Shown one piece after another: positions 20,020 through 27,835 of a DNA stretch of 64,000 bases (positions are counted from its first letter, which is position 1; each line of letters begins with the position of its first letter). The notes beneath the pieces are model-generated. The model worked only from the letters and a program-made list of their open reading frames with translations. It was not told the origin of the DNA and ran no database searches. The DNA comes from Thermosulfurimonas sp. F29 (GTDB lineage: Bacteria > Desulfobacterota > Thermodesulfobacteria > Thermodesulfobacteriales > Thermodesulfobacteriaceae). The stretch lies in contig NZ_JAIFYA010000003.1 in assembly GCF_019688735.1 (NCBI RefSeq), positions 186,001 to 250,000 on the forward strand. The letters are read 5' to 3'. A program made the translations under genes and the position numbers.

Positions 20020-20039
20020 ACAGGTATCTAGATACCTGT
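20020..20039. promoter_or_regulatory. Perfect 20-bp palindrome, operator candidate
   Basis: ACAGGTATCTAGATACCTGT is fully self-complementary. The half ACAGGTATC recurs near 19557. It sits in a 350-bp gene-free interval (19904-20253) that also holds a terminator and palindrome copy P2. Confidence 0.55.
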
Positions 20040-20178
20040 CCGCGATATTTAGCCTCAAAAACCCCGGAAAAGTAGGGGGTTTCGCGGCAAAAACAGGCGG
20101 ATTTTCGAAGGGTCCAAACCTCACCTCAGCCTCGACCTAAACCTTCGCCGCGTCTCTCGGTTCTCTCTTCTCTATCTC

Positions 20179-20196
20179 TTGTAAGAGTTCCTACAA
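20179..20196. repeat. Element palindrome, copy P2
   Basis: TTGTAAGAGTTCCTACAA, identical to copy P1, in a convergent gene-free interval. Confidence 0.75.
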
Positions 20197-20253
20197 GTTA
20201 AGCGCAGAGAGAAACAGGACCCCCGCCCCGGCGAGGGCAAGGGTGGGGTGGGG

Positions 20254-20595
20254 CTACGCTGGAAGAGGTTCCGCGTCGTCCTCGACCTCTAAGACGGGGA
20301 TAAAAGCGGAAGGGTCCCGGACGGGCGGGCGGTCGCCGCAGAGTTCCTGGATGAGAAGTCCCGCCAAAACGAACCTCACCTCGCCCAGGACTATACCGAC
20401 GTGTGTAAGAGAGGACGCGGCGTAGCGTTCCCCCAGGCGGCGGGCAAGGGCGGGAAGTTTGGGGTCCTGGCTCGCTGCGAGAACCTCGACCGCGTTAGCG
20501 GCGGTTAGGATGACCTCTGGGACGGGCGAGAACGGAAGAGCCTCGCCCGCGGCGTCGAGAAGGTTGAAGGCTTGTCGCAGCGTTTCCTGTCTCAT
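20254..20595 (-). CDS. Hypothetical protein, last gene of the replication operon
   Basis: A 113-aa mostly helical protein (MRQETLRQAFNLLDAAGE... ending EVEDDAEPLPA). I recognise no family. The start at 20595 follows GGGGTATGAG. A strong hairpin (20609-20637) separates it from the upstream small genes, so its expression may be attenuated. Confidence 0.6.
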   Translation of the reverse strand: MRQETLRQAFNLLDAAGEALPFSPVPEVILTAANAVEVLAASQDPKLPALARRLGERYAASSLTHVGIVLGEVRFVLAGLLIQELCGDRPPVRDPSAFIPVLEVEDDAEPLPA

Positions 20596-20608
20596 CTCAT
20601 ACCCCTTT

Positions 20609-20637
20609 CCCGGGGACGGTCTCACGCCGTCCCTGGG
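20609..20637. terminator. Intra-operon hairpin
   Basis: An 11-bp stem (CCCGGGGACGG with one mismatch) in the 48-nt gap between two minus-strand genes. No good T-run follows, so it could be an attenuator or RNA-processing site rather than a full terminator. Confidence 0.5.
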
Positions 20638-20643
20638 TGTGGT

Positions 20644-20907
20644 TTACATGGAACAAACGTCGTCCTCGTCTTCCTCGTCTTCGAGGTGGTCGTCGAGGTT
20701 AAAGCCCGTGTAGCCTGTGAGACGGGCGCGGAACGACAGGTCGTCGAGGAAGTGTTTATACTCATCCGGCGTGATGTCGCCTAACCGGTACGCCATCTCA
20801 GCCTCGTCTAGTAAACCACGCAGGTCGTCGAGGTAATGTGGTGAAGCCTCAGAGAGTTTCTCAAGCCTCTCGTAAAGTTCTTGTATTCTCATTTCTTGTA
20901 TTCCCAT
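20644..20907 (-). CDS. Small acidic helical protein (family member 1)
   Basis: An 87-aa protein. The segment AYRLGDITPDEYKHFLDDLSF matches the G-x-(L/I)-(S/T)-x-(D/E)-E-(F/Y) motif shared with the next three upstream genes. It ends in a strongly acidic tail (LEDEEDEDDVCSM). Function unknown; it might bind a partner of the replication machinery. The start follows GGGGGTG. Confidence 0.65.
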   Translation of the reverse strand: MGIQEMRIQELYERLEKLSEASPHYLDDLRGLLDEAEMAYRLGDITPDEYKHFLDDLSFRARLTGYTGFNLDDHLEDEEDEDDVCSM

Positions 20908-20930
20908 GGCACACCCCCTATTTGGTGTGT

Positions 20931-21206
20931 TTACATCCCCAAACCGTCCTCGGCCTCTTTCTCGTCTTCCTCGTCTTCGAGGGCGAGGGTCTGTTTGACG
21001 CGCCGGAACTCGTCGTCGGTTAGTTCCCCGTGTTTAAAAGCCTCGCGCGCCTCGGCAAGCAGGGCGCGGAATACCTCGTCTCGTTCGCGCTCGATGGTGC
21101 CTCGGTCTTGGTCAAGCAACCCGGCCTCGGCGAGTTTGAGACCGACCGCGTAATATTCAGCGATGGCGTCGACGTGTTTGAGTAAAGCGTTTGCGTTACT
21201 GGTCAT
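20931..21206 (-). CDS. Small acidic helical protein (family member 2)
   Basis: A 91-aa paralog of its neighbours (AREAFKHGELTDDEFRRVKQTLAL) with a similar acidic tail (EDEEDEKEAEDGLGM). It overlaps the next upstream gene by 11 nt, and its start follows AAGGGGTGTGAG. Function unknown. Confidence 0.65.
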   Translation of the reverse strand: MTSNANALLKHVDAIAEYYAVGLKLAEAGLLDQDRGTIERERDEVFRALLAEAREAFKHGELTDDEFRRVKQTLALEDEEDEKEAEDGLGM

Positions 21207-21390
21207 CTCTCACACCCCTTTTAGTGTGTTTTTGTCGTCCGTTAAGCATCACACCGTAACGAAGCGTAAGCAGGCGTTTTTCCAACTCAAACTCTTCCGG
21301 TGAAAGCAGACCCCACCTAACGAGGTCTCGCAGGAAGAGAAGTTCGTCCGCGGCTTGGTGTTCAAGTTCTAGCCAGTCCGCTTCTCTCAT
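21196..21390 (-). CDS. Small helical protein (family member 3)
   Basis: A 64-aa protein with the shared core LVRWGLLSPEEFELEKRLLTL, but with a basic tail instead of an acidic one. Its ATG overlaps the stop of the preceding small gene (ATGA), indicating coupled translation. Function unknown. Confidence 0.6.
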   Translation of the reverse strand: MREADWLELEHQAADELLFLRDLVRWGLLSPEEFELEKRLLTLRYGVMLNGRQKHTKRGVRDDQ

Positions 21391-21566
21391 TCCTCAACCT
21401 CGTACAGCTTTTTGAAGAGTTCGAGGGTTTCGTCTTTTAGTGAAAGCAGACCCAGTAAGCAGGCGGCGCGAAGGTCAAAAAGAAACGCCTCGGCGGGCTT
21501 CCCCGTCCGCCACGCCGCCTCTTCCAGTTCCGTCAGTTCCCTGAAGACCCGTTCTCGTCCTTGCAC
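21387..21566 (-). CDS. Small helical protein (family member 4), GTG start
   Basis: A 59-aa frame starting at GTG 21566 inside the 3' end of the polymerase gene and preceded by GGGGGTGG. It reads LFDLRAACLLGLLSLKDETLELFKKLYEVEE, similar to the core of the three downstream small proteins. Overlaps of 34 nt with the polymerase gene and 4 nt with the next gene fit a compact operon. Confidence 0.5.
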   Translation of the reverse strand: MQGRERVFRELTELEEAAWRTGKPAEAFLFDLRAACLLGLLSLKDETLELFKKLYEVEE

Positions 21567-23716
21567 TTTTCCACCCCCTTTCTTGCTTCCTCGAGGGTCT
21601 CGACGCGCCCGTCCTCGTAAACGAACAGCACGTCCTCTTCCGGGACGGCGTTCCCGCCTTTCACAAAAGGCAGAAGCTCGTCCATAGCCTCTTCCATCTT
21701 CGCACGGACTATGTCTGCTACTTCGAAACGCAGGTCCTCGCGCACGCAGTAAACCAGCTCGTCGTGAATGAGCAGGACGGGGAAAGCCGCGTCGAGCCAG
21801 CCGCGGCGGGCGAGTTCGACGCGGATTTTCACCATCGCGAGGGCGGCGATGTCAAAGCCGGTGGCCTGACCATGATAATTGAATGCTCGCTTTAACCCTT
21901 CAGCTAATGCCTTGCGTTCCGTCCACTCGCCGCGGTTGCGTTTTAGCGTAGTGTCCTTATCCCACTCTTCCTTACTGGGCGCTTTGGCTAACAGCGAACG
22001 CCCGCCCGGGGTGTAAACCCAAAACTGGCCGTCGTTGCGGTAGTAGATGCGGCGGATTCGACGATGCCAGTCGGCTATGCCCTGGTAGAGAGAAAAGAAA
22101 GCCGCGTGCCACCTCTCGCAGTCTTCAAGCGAAGGGTCCGCACCTTGCTGTTTGAGCGTCCGATAAAGGGCTCGCGGGGACCCGCCGTAAACGAGAAGGA
22201 AGTTCGCGCCTTTGCCTACCTGTCTTTCTTCTTTCGAGACTTCATCCTTGCCGAACAGCGCCGAGGCCGTGCGACGATGTAAGTCCCCGCCGTGCTTCCC
22301 GTCCACCAGGACCTCTCGCATCTTCTCTTCCTTTGCAAAGTGGGCGACTATGCGTATCTCTTGTCCGGGAAAATCGGCTCTGATAAAAACGAACCCCGGC
22401 GGTGGGACGAGCAGGTCCTTCTTGTACTGCCGCGGGATTTGAAGTAGGTTGGGGTTGCGGCAGACATAGCGCCCGGTCGAAGCCCCGCAAGCGCCGACGA
22501 TGATACGCGCCGGGTCCGCCGCTACGTAACCGGCTAACAGGTCGAACTCTTTTTTAATCTTCCCCAACTCTATCGCCTCAATGACCAGGTCTACCGCGTC
22601 CGGGGGAAGCTTCCCCGCCTCAATCATTTTTACGAGCTCGGCCTTGGCGGTTTTGTTGAAGCCGTCAACCTCGACCCCAAACTTGCGCAGTCTCTCGACA
22701 ATCTTCCGGTTCTGCGAGTACTTGAAACCCCACTTCCGGGCGAAGTCTTCCCCGCGTTTATCTACTGCCTTTCTCAACTCTTCCACGCGTTCTGTGTAGC
22801 GAGGATTGACGCGGTAGTAACGTTTGAGGGAAGTTTCGAGCCGGACGTGTTCAACGAGCCAAACGCAGAGCAGGTCCAGGCCGTCCCGCTTCCAACCCGC
22901 CCGTAACAGCGCGTCGCGTTGCGCTCTGTAAACGTGTAAAAGAACCGCGGCATCCCTGGCGGCATACTCGAGCTGGCTCTGGGAAAGTTCCGTTTTGTTC
23001 CAGTCTGAGGCTTGCTCGTCTTTTGAAAGTTCGAGGTCGAGATACTTTTTCACCACCGACGCGAGGCTCGGTCCCGGCACGGTGGGACGCCGAGCATGGG
23101 TACCCTGAACTAGACGTTCAAAAATCATTGTGTCCCACACTCTGGACGGAATCTCAGCCCAGGTCCCGGCGGCCTCGCGCCAGACGGCGAGGTCAAACGC
23201 CGCGTTGTGGAAGACCCACAGTTTGTCTTTCCCCACCTCAAAAAGGCGTCTCAACCGCCCGGCGGCGTCGCCCAGGGCGAAAAGGTCGAGTATGTAGACC
23301 TTCCTACGTCCGGTGTAAATTGAGAAAAGCCGAGGCTTCATTCGCCAGGGTATCACCTTTTCCGCGGCGTCCTTGTCTTCAGCGACGGTCTCAAAATCCG
23401 CGTAGACCACCTTTGCCTGAGAGACCGCCCGCAGGGCTTCTTCAAAACCCGCATCGTCCCTCACCAGGACCCACTCGCAATCGAGAGGGTGTTTTGTAAG
23501 GATTCCTACATTTGAAGTGTCTTTGGTAGGTTTGGTAGGTAAAACGGTCCGGGGCGTCAAGCGGAAAGGCTTCTCTTCCGCCGCCCGCCGCGCCTTGACC
23601 GCTTCCACCAGGCGGCTGCGGCGAGGGGTGGGGTGGCGGTTCGTCTTAAGGCGAACCGCCAGTTCCACTGCCCGCTCGTCCCTCTCGAAGTCAAGCGCCA
23701 ACCTCAACCAAGCCAT
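21533..23716 (-). CDS. Family A DNA polymerase with 3'-5' exonuclease
   Basis: A 727-aa replicative-type polymerase. The proofreading exonuclease is complete: DFE (107-109), N171/D175 in HNAAFDLAVW, and Y251/D255 in YAARDAAVL. Polymerase motif A is RADFPGQEIRI (D448, E453), a variant of DYSQIELR. Motif B is RQVGKGANFLLVYG (R498, K502, F506, Y510), and motif C is HDE 651-653. There is no 5'-nuclease domain. The start follows GGAGGT. It lies in one operon with the primase-helicase and Rep-like genes, so it probably copies the element. The host's own Pol I is not in this window. Confidence 0.93.
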   Translation of the reverse strand: MAWLRLALDFERDERAVELAVRLKTNRHPTPRRSRLVEAVKARRAAEEKPFRLTPRTVLPTKPTKDTSNVGILTKHPLDCEWVLVRDDAGFEEALRAVSQAKVVYADFETVAEDKDAAEKVIPWRMKPRLFSIYTGRRKVYILDLFALGDAAGRLRRLFEVGKDKLWVFHNAAFDLAVWREAAGTWAEIPSRVWDTMIFERLVQGTHARRPTVPGPSLASVVKKYLDLELSKDEQASDWNKTELSQSQLEYAARDAAVLLHVYRAQRDALLRAGWKRDGLDLLCVWLVEHVRLETSLKRYYRVNPRYTERVEELRKAVDKRGEDFARKWGFKYSQNRKIVERLRKFGVEVDGFNKTAKAELVKMIEAGKLPPDAVDLVIEAIELGKIKKEFDLLAGYVAADPARIIVGACGASTGRYVCRNPNLLQIPRQYKKDLLVPPPGFVFIRADFPGQEIRIVAHFAKEEKMREVLVDGKHGGDLHRRTASALFGKDEVSKEERQVGKGANFLLVYGGSPRALYRTLKQQGADPSLEDCERWHAAFFSLYQGIADWHRRIRRIYYRNDGQFWVYTPGGRSLLAKAPSKEEWDKDTTLKRNRGEWTERKALAEGLKRAFNYHGQATGFDIAALAMVKIRVELARRGWLDAAFPVLLIHDELVYCVREDLRFEVADIVRAKMEEAMDELLPFVKGGNAVPEEDVLFVYEDGRVETLEEARKGVEKCKDENGSSGN
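23494..23511. repeat. Element palindrome, copy P3 (within the polymerase gene)
   Basis: TTGTAAGGATTCCTACAT, one arm position off the consensus, inside the 5' part of the polymerase coding region. Confidence 0.55.
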
Positions 23717-23751
23717 CGCCGCACCTCCTATTTAGTTTTGTTGTTCCCCTT

Positions 23752-23789
23752 TAATGGGGCGGGCTGTATAGAACAGCCCGCCCCATTTA
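23752..23789. terminator. Large symmetric hairpin between Rep-like and polymerase genes
   Basis: The arms ATGGGGCGGGCTGT and its complement surround a 6-nt loop with A/T flanks on both sides. Next to it is a 12-bp direct repeat (AAAGTTATTGTT twice, about 23790-23813). It may be a terminator/attenuator or part of the origin beside the iterons. Confidence 0.6.
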
Positions 23790-23826
23790 AAGTTATTGTT
23801 AAAGTTATTGTTAAGGGCTGAAACGG

Positions 23827-24639
23827 TTACAGCCTCAAGGGTTTCCGGGCACGAGCGTCCGTTTTGGGTCCGCGAAGCGTCCGTTTTGGGTCCGCGAAGC
23901 GTCCGTTTTGGGTCCGCGCGAAAAGTTTGTTTTCGAACCTGAGCGAACCGTCCGCGGCATGCGAGAGAGGTATGTTTAGTAGAGGGGCTATCCGCGAAAC
24001 GTGTTTGCGGTAGAACTCTCTTACGTGCCGGATGCGAGGTGAGGGGGCATATACGTGTAATGTTAGTATCTTCCAGAGAAAATCCTCTCTTTTCCCCTGT
24101 CTCAGGTCTCTAGCGTGTGCGAGAAGCTTTAAATATGCATAGCGCGCATGTCGTCCACGCAGAGCGTGAAAAAGGCGCACGTCCAAGGCAACGCAAGCCC
24201 CTTTATTAAGGGCGGATATCCAGGTTTTAAGGAAAACATCGTCGAACTCTACATAAATACCCTGGTCAAGCACGGTTCTACGCAAAATACGTTCAAAACG
24301 CGGGATTTTAGGTGATTTATAGACGCTATCTTTCGTATTACATTTAAAAGAGGTCAGGAAACGGACGCTTTCTCGTATTCGTTCTCGCGTTTTGGCGTTT
24401 AACGGAAGAGCACAGACTCGCGCTACTTCGTGTGCGCTCGTTTTAAGCGAGAAGTACTTTCCTTTTTGGCGGTACAAAGCTACCAAAGCGGCGAGAACGA
24501 GGGTGTCAAAAGGATTTATGCGGTAGGTGTAGAAAACACCCGCGACGCAGTCTACGTCGTCTTCATGTTCGATACGTCGCGCAAAGACCCAGGGACCGGT
24601 TAAAAACCAGTTTGGTATGCGTATGCTAGACTTTTGCAT
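23827..24639 (-). CDS. Plasmid Rep-like replication protein
   Basis: A 270-aa protein with a winged-helix-like first half (NPFDTLVLAALVALYRQKG..., EVARVCALPLN) and a second basic helical region (RHARYAYLKLLAHARDL...). This layout is reminiscent of iteron-plasmid initiators, but no signature is decisive. Support comes from context: three 22-bp tandem repeats form the 3' end of its own gene, and the neighbours encode a primase-helicase and a polymerase. ATG 24639 follows GGGGGTGATAAG. It overlaps the upstream gene by 14 nt. The C-terminal tail is translated from the iterons. Confidence 0.5.
   Translation of the reverse strand: MQKSSIRIPNWFLTGPWVFARRIEHEDDVDCVAGVFYTYRINPFDTLVLAALVALYRQKGKYFSLKTSAHEVARVCALPLNAKTRERIRESVRFLTSFKCNTKDSVYKSPKIPRFERILRRTVLDQGIYVEFDDVFLKTWISALNKGACVALDVRLFHALRGRHARYAYLKLLAHARDLRQGKREDFLWKILTLHVYAPSPRIRHVREFYRKHVSRIAPLLNIPLSHAADGSLRFENKLFARTQNGRFADPKRTLRGPKTDARARKPLRL
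23855..23920. repeat. Three tandem 22-bp iterons, candidate origin
   Basis: Units at 23855-23876, 23877-23898 and 23899-23920 share GCGTCCGTTTTGGGTCC; only the last two bases of the third unit differ. The 22-bp spacing (two helical turns) is typical of Rep-binding iterons. They lie inside the Rep-like coding region. Confidence 0.8.
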
Positions 24640-26578
24640 TCTTATCACCCCCTTTGACGGATTTACCAGTTTCGCTGAGAGCATCTTGTATGCACTGCGG
24701 TTTCGCTGTCTGGTAGGTTAGCTCTTCATCCTTCCGGAAGAGGTTTAGATAGACCGTGTCAAATTTACTTTGTCTGTTAGCTTTGACGCACACCGCAGCG
24801 ACCCAGTCGCGACATGCCTCAACAGCGTGGGATTTGAGTTTTCTGATAGAAGGCGGCAACCCAAGATGCGCTTTTAGAAGCGCGACGACAAAACGAGTGG
24901 TATTTTGAATGTTCATTACGCCTGAAATGGCGCTTGCTATCAACTCTTTATTGTCAAAATCTAAAGCTTCTTTAGCTATCTCGCTAAGAAGAGCTTTGTT
25001 CATGTGGTGAAGAATGAAGATAGTAGCGCCCGTCTTTTTTGCTATGTGGTAGAAGTGTTTAAACGTTTCGGTGACGTCCAGATTGTTATTTGCATCCACG
25101 CCTAAGGCTGAAAGGTGGTCTACGAAGATTAGCGAGAAACCTTCGTGGGCCAGCGCGGTTACGTAGCTGAGCAGTTTCTGGGCTTCTGGTGTAATGCGCT
25201 CGTGACGGAAAAAGCGCATACCCGGAATGTCGAGCGTTTCATCGTCCTCGATGACAAACCAGGTTTCGGCTTTGCTTCGTTCTAGTAAAAACGCCCGGTC
25301 CTGTTCTGGGAGGCGGGCTTTTAGCCAGGACAGCCTTTCTAACAGGTCTACGCGAGGCTCTTCGAAAGAAATAAAGGCGGCCTTCAAACCTTGAAGCCCT
25401 GCAAGTAGGCAGACATAAAGAGCGAGGGTAGTTTTCCCCACTTCACCAAACCCCGCGAGCAGAGCAGCGCTACGACGGGGGATGTGAAATGGGACTTCTA
25501 ACAACGGCGTTGATTTTTCAATGTTGTCAGCGTCAAGGAACGCGTCCCTGCGGTGAAGGTACAGTTCGGGGAAGGCTTTTTCAGCTTCGGCGCGAATCGT
25601 CAGACGTTCTATCTGCGCATTTTGAAGAAAATGCGCTCTACTCTCGCAGAGACGTAGAAAATTTTCTCTCGAAAGAGAAACGTCTTTGAAAGCTTCATCC
25701 GGGTCTTTAGCGTGAGGATTAAGGCTTTCGTACCGTAAAACGAAGACATCCGCGAACCTGATTCGCCGCAGAGCCTCTTTCAGCGCCTCGAATCCGGCGC
25801 GGTCCCGGTCGGGGGCAAGGATGATGATGGGAAAAATTTCAGCGAGCATTCGTCCTACCTGTGGTAAGGCAGACGCCCCACCCGCCGCAACGGGAACGAT
25901 TGAGGGGTCCCGGACGGCTCGCGCTATTTGAAGAGCATCAAACTCACCTTCGACCAGGACCAGGGCTGTTTGTGACGGTTCTAGAGGTCGTCTGGCAAAG
26001 AAGACGATATTTCCGCCGTCGTTTGAGTTGTCTGAAAAGAAGAATCGCTTTTCGCGGGGTGGACGAAACTTCCAACGGCTCAGCCCGGTGGTGGGGTCGT
26101 GATAACGGAAAGCGATGTAAGCGGAACCATCGCGTTCTTCTATACTCAAGACGCCTTCTAACAGGAAGTCGGCGGCGTCTTCACCAAGGCGCTCGCGTAG
26201 GTATTTGAAACAGTCGTCTTTTGAGTACTTTTTTTCTTCCCGGTGGGTTTGAGGGACTTCCGGTTCAACATCCCCATTTCTGTCTGAAATAGAGAGTTTA
26301 TCTGCTTCAATGTGACCTGATATCTGACAGCCGAAGCATTTAAAGCGAACCTTGTTTTCCCCGGTTCCCTTACGCAAGCTTAAGGTGAACGAAGGTGAAG
26401 TGTCTTTTCTTCCCACTCTTTCAGGGTGGAAGGGGCATAGCGCCGTGTGGTAAAAGTACCCAGCGCTTTCGCGGAACGGCGACCAGGTGAAGTCATGGTT
26501 GGGAAACTGTTTTTCTAGCTGCTTGCGAGCTTCCTCGAGAAGCTTGACCGCATCCTCTTTCCTTGCTACTTTATTCAT
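24626..26578 (-). CDS. Primase-helicase (CHC2 zinc, TOPRIM and RecA-like domains)
   Basis: A 650-aa fusion resembling phage T7 gp4 and plasmid primase-helicases. The N-terminal zinc motif is C48-x2-H51...C81-x2-C84 (CPFH, CFGC). The TOPRIM domain has E210 in LVEGEFDALQ and D257-R-D259 in LAPDRDRAG. A RecA-type ATPase follows with Walker A GFGEVGKT (376-383) and Walker B LIFVDHLSALG near 471. It would unwind DNA and prime the lagging strand. ATG 26578 follows GGAGGT. It is the second gene of the replication operon. Confidence 0.88.
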   Translation of the reverse strand: MNKVARKEDAVKLLEEARKQLEKQFPNHDFTWSPFRESAGYFYHTALCPFHPERVGRKDTSPSFTLSLRKGTGENKVRFKCFGCQISGHIEADKLSISDRNGDVEPEVPQTHREEKKYSKDDCFKYLRERLGEDAADFLLEGVLSIEERDGSAYIAFRYHDPTTGLSRWKFRPPREKRFFFSDNSNDGGNIVFFARRPLEPSQTALVLVEGEFDALQIARAVRDPSIVPVAAGGASALPQVGRMLAEIFPIIILAPDRDRAGFEALKEALRRIRFADVFVLRYESLNPHAKDPDEAFKDVSLSRENFLRLCESRAHFLQNAQIERLTIRAEAEKAFPELYLHRRDAFLDADNIEKSTPLLEVPFHIPRRSAALLAGFGEVGKTTLALYVCLLAGLQGLKAAFISFEEPRVDLLERLSWLKARLPEQDRAFLLERSKAETWFVIEDDETLDIPGMRFFRHERITPEAQKLLSYVTALAHEGFSLIFVDHLSALGVDANNNLDVTETFKHFYHIAKKTGATIFILHHMNKALLSEIAKEALDFDNKELIASAISGVMNIQNTTRFVVALLKAHLGLPPSIRKLKSHAVEACRDWVAAVCVKANRQSKFDTVYLNLFRKDEELTYQTAKPQCIQDALSETGKSVKGGDKNAKV

Positions 26579-26634
26579 GCAGGGACCTCCTATCCGTTCT
26601 TCTTGCCCTTTCCTCGCCCCCGCCCGTCGGGGGT

Positions 26635-26940
26635 TTAATTTGTTTGAGGTTCCCAAATAGGGACGAGGTTCTCGTCCGCGTCGAGGGTGAACCCTGTAGG
26701 GACGCGGTAGATTTTCGCCACTCGCCCTCGACTGTCCCGAACGATGCGCAGAAAGCCTTTCCGAGCCATTCTTTGCAAGGCTCGCTGTATAGTTGTGAAG
26801 CCAAGCGAGGTGTGCCTGGCTACTTGCGGGCTGGTAATCTCACTACGCCCGGCGAGGTAAGCGTGAATAAGGATGCTTTTTTCCACTGTGGACATCCCGC
26901 GCCCTCTAAGGATTGTTTCGACGACAGTTGCATTCTTCAT
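26635..26940 (-). CDS. Winged-helix transcriptional regulator
   Basis: A 101-aa protein with a winged helix-turn-helix (EITSPQVARHTSLGFTTIQRALQRMARKGFL). It is the first gene of the replication operon and is preceded by a 24-bp inverted repeat, so it may control its own operon. I chose ATG 26940, six nt after GGGGGTG; ATG 26946 is directly on that site. Confidence 0.7.
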   Translation of the reverse strand: MKNATVVETILRGRGMSTVEKSILIHAYLAGRSEITSPQVARHTSLGFTTIQRALQRMARKGFLRIVRDSRGRVAKIYRVPTGFTLDADENLVPIWEPQTN

Positions 26941-26966
26941 TTTCATCACCCCCTGCAAAATGTCTT

Positions 26967-26990
26967 TTTATTCATGTTTAAATGAATAAA
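26967..26990. promoter_or_regulatory. Inverted repeat operator candidate upstream of the replication operon
   Basis: The 9-bp arms TTTATTCAT and ATGAATAAA lie around a 6-bp A/T spacer, 26 bp upstream of the regulator start. Confidence 0.6.
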
Positions 26991-27099
26991 GATTGAGGAA
27001 AACTAAACCATTAAGTCCACTTTTAACCTGAGACCTGGACCGCCCGGACCGCCCGGTCGTCGAGGGGTTCCGGCGGCGAGAGGCGGGACGGACGCTAAC

Positions 27100-27117
27100 T
27101 TGTAGGACTTCTTACAA
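27100..27117. repeat. Element palindrome, copy P4
   Basis: TTGTAGGACTTCTTACAA, about 160 bp upstream of the replication operon. The interval 26991-27206 shows no gene. Confidence 0.75.
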
Positions 27118-27206
27118 AACACACGAAACGAAACCCCGCCGCCCTGGGTTTCGGCGACGGGGGTTTTTGAGGTGAGGCGTATGGTGAGAGGGAAGGGTTT
27201 TGCGCT

Positions 27207-27835
27207 TTAGTTGAAAAGGCGAGGGAACCGGCGGTGCAGGAACGCTTTCAGAGATGTTCCCCGGGCGAGGACGAATTCAGCGGGCATAGAAGAGAGGGGG
27301 ATGATAAGGAAGGCGGACGAACCGTCCCGGTTCCACTTGAGGCGGCCGGGGATGCGTTCGTTTTTCTTTACAAACTCGCGGAAGACGGCGAGGTCTGCCA
27401 GGACCAGGAAGCGAAATCCGTCTCATCCGGTGCGGCGATAGCGTAGAAGAGGAAGTCCGCGTGACCTTGAAGGATTTTATCGAGTTCGGTTTCGCAATTT
27501 CGACGGATAGCGCGCAGAGTGATTTCCTCTCGCATTGTCTCGAAAAAGCGTTCCGCTCGCGGGAAACGTCTCACTCGGCAGGCGACGCGGGCGCCGCGGC
27601 TTTCGAGAACCATGAAGTCCGTCGCCTCGTCTCGGTCTATTGAGAGAGGTGCGACCGGGGCGAGGATTGAAGAAAGAATCGTTTGGACGTGAGGGACGAA
27701 CCGGTCCGCCCACAACCAGTCGCGGCGGACGGCGCGGGAAACGTAATCAGGAACATCCTGGCGAGGTTGCAGTCGGGCTTGCGCGAGGTTTTTCTCTTCT
27801 TTATAAAGGTGAGAGAGACTGTCTAACCTTTCCAT
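27207..27835 (-). pseudogene. Frameshifted phage-type PD-(D/E)XK nuclease-like gene
   Basis: The first frame (MERLDSLSHLYKEEK... to DFASW) contains EATDFMVLESRGARVACRVRR and CETELDKILQGHADFLFYAI, which match a phage family of predicted nucleases. It then ends early at 27368. A second frame continues with FLVLADLAVFREFVKKNERI...AFLHRRFPRLFN to a stop at 27207-27209, which is the expected continuation. The break is near 27412. Loss of one TTCCTGG unit from a tandem pair would explain it. It could also be a sequencing error or a recoding event. Confidence 0.65.
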
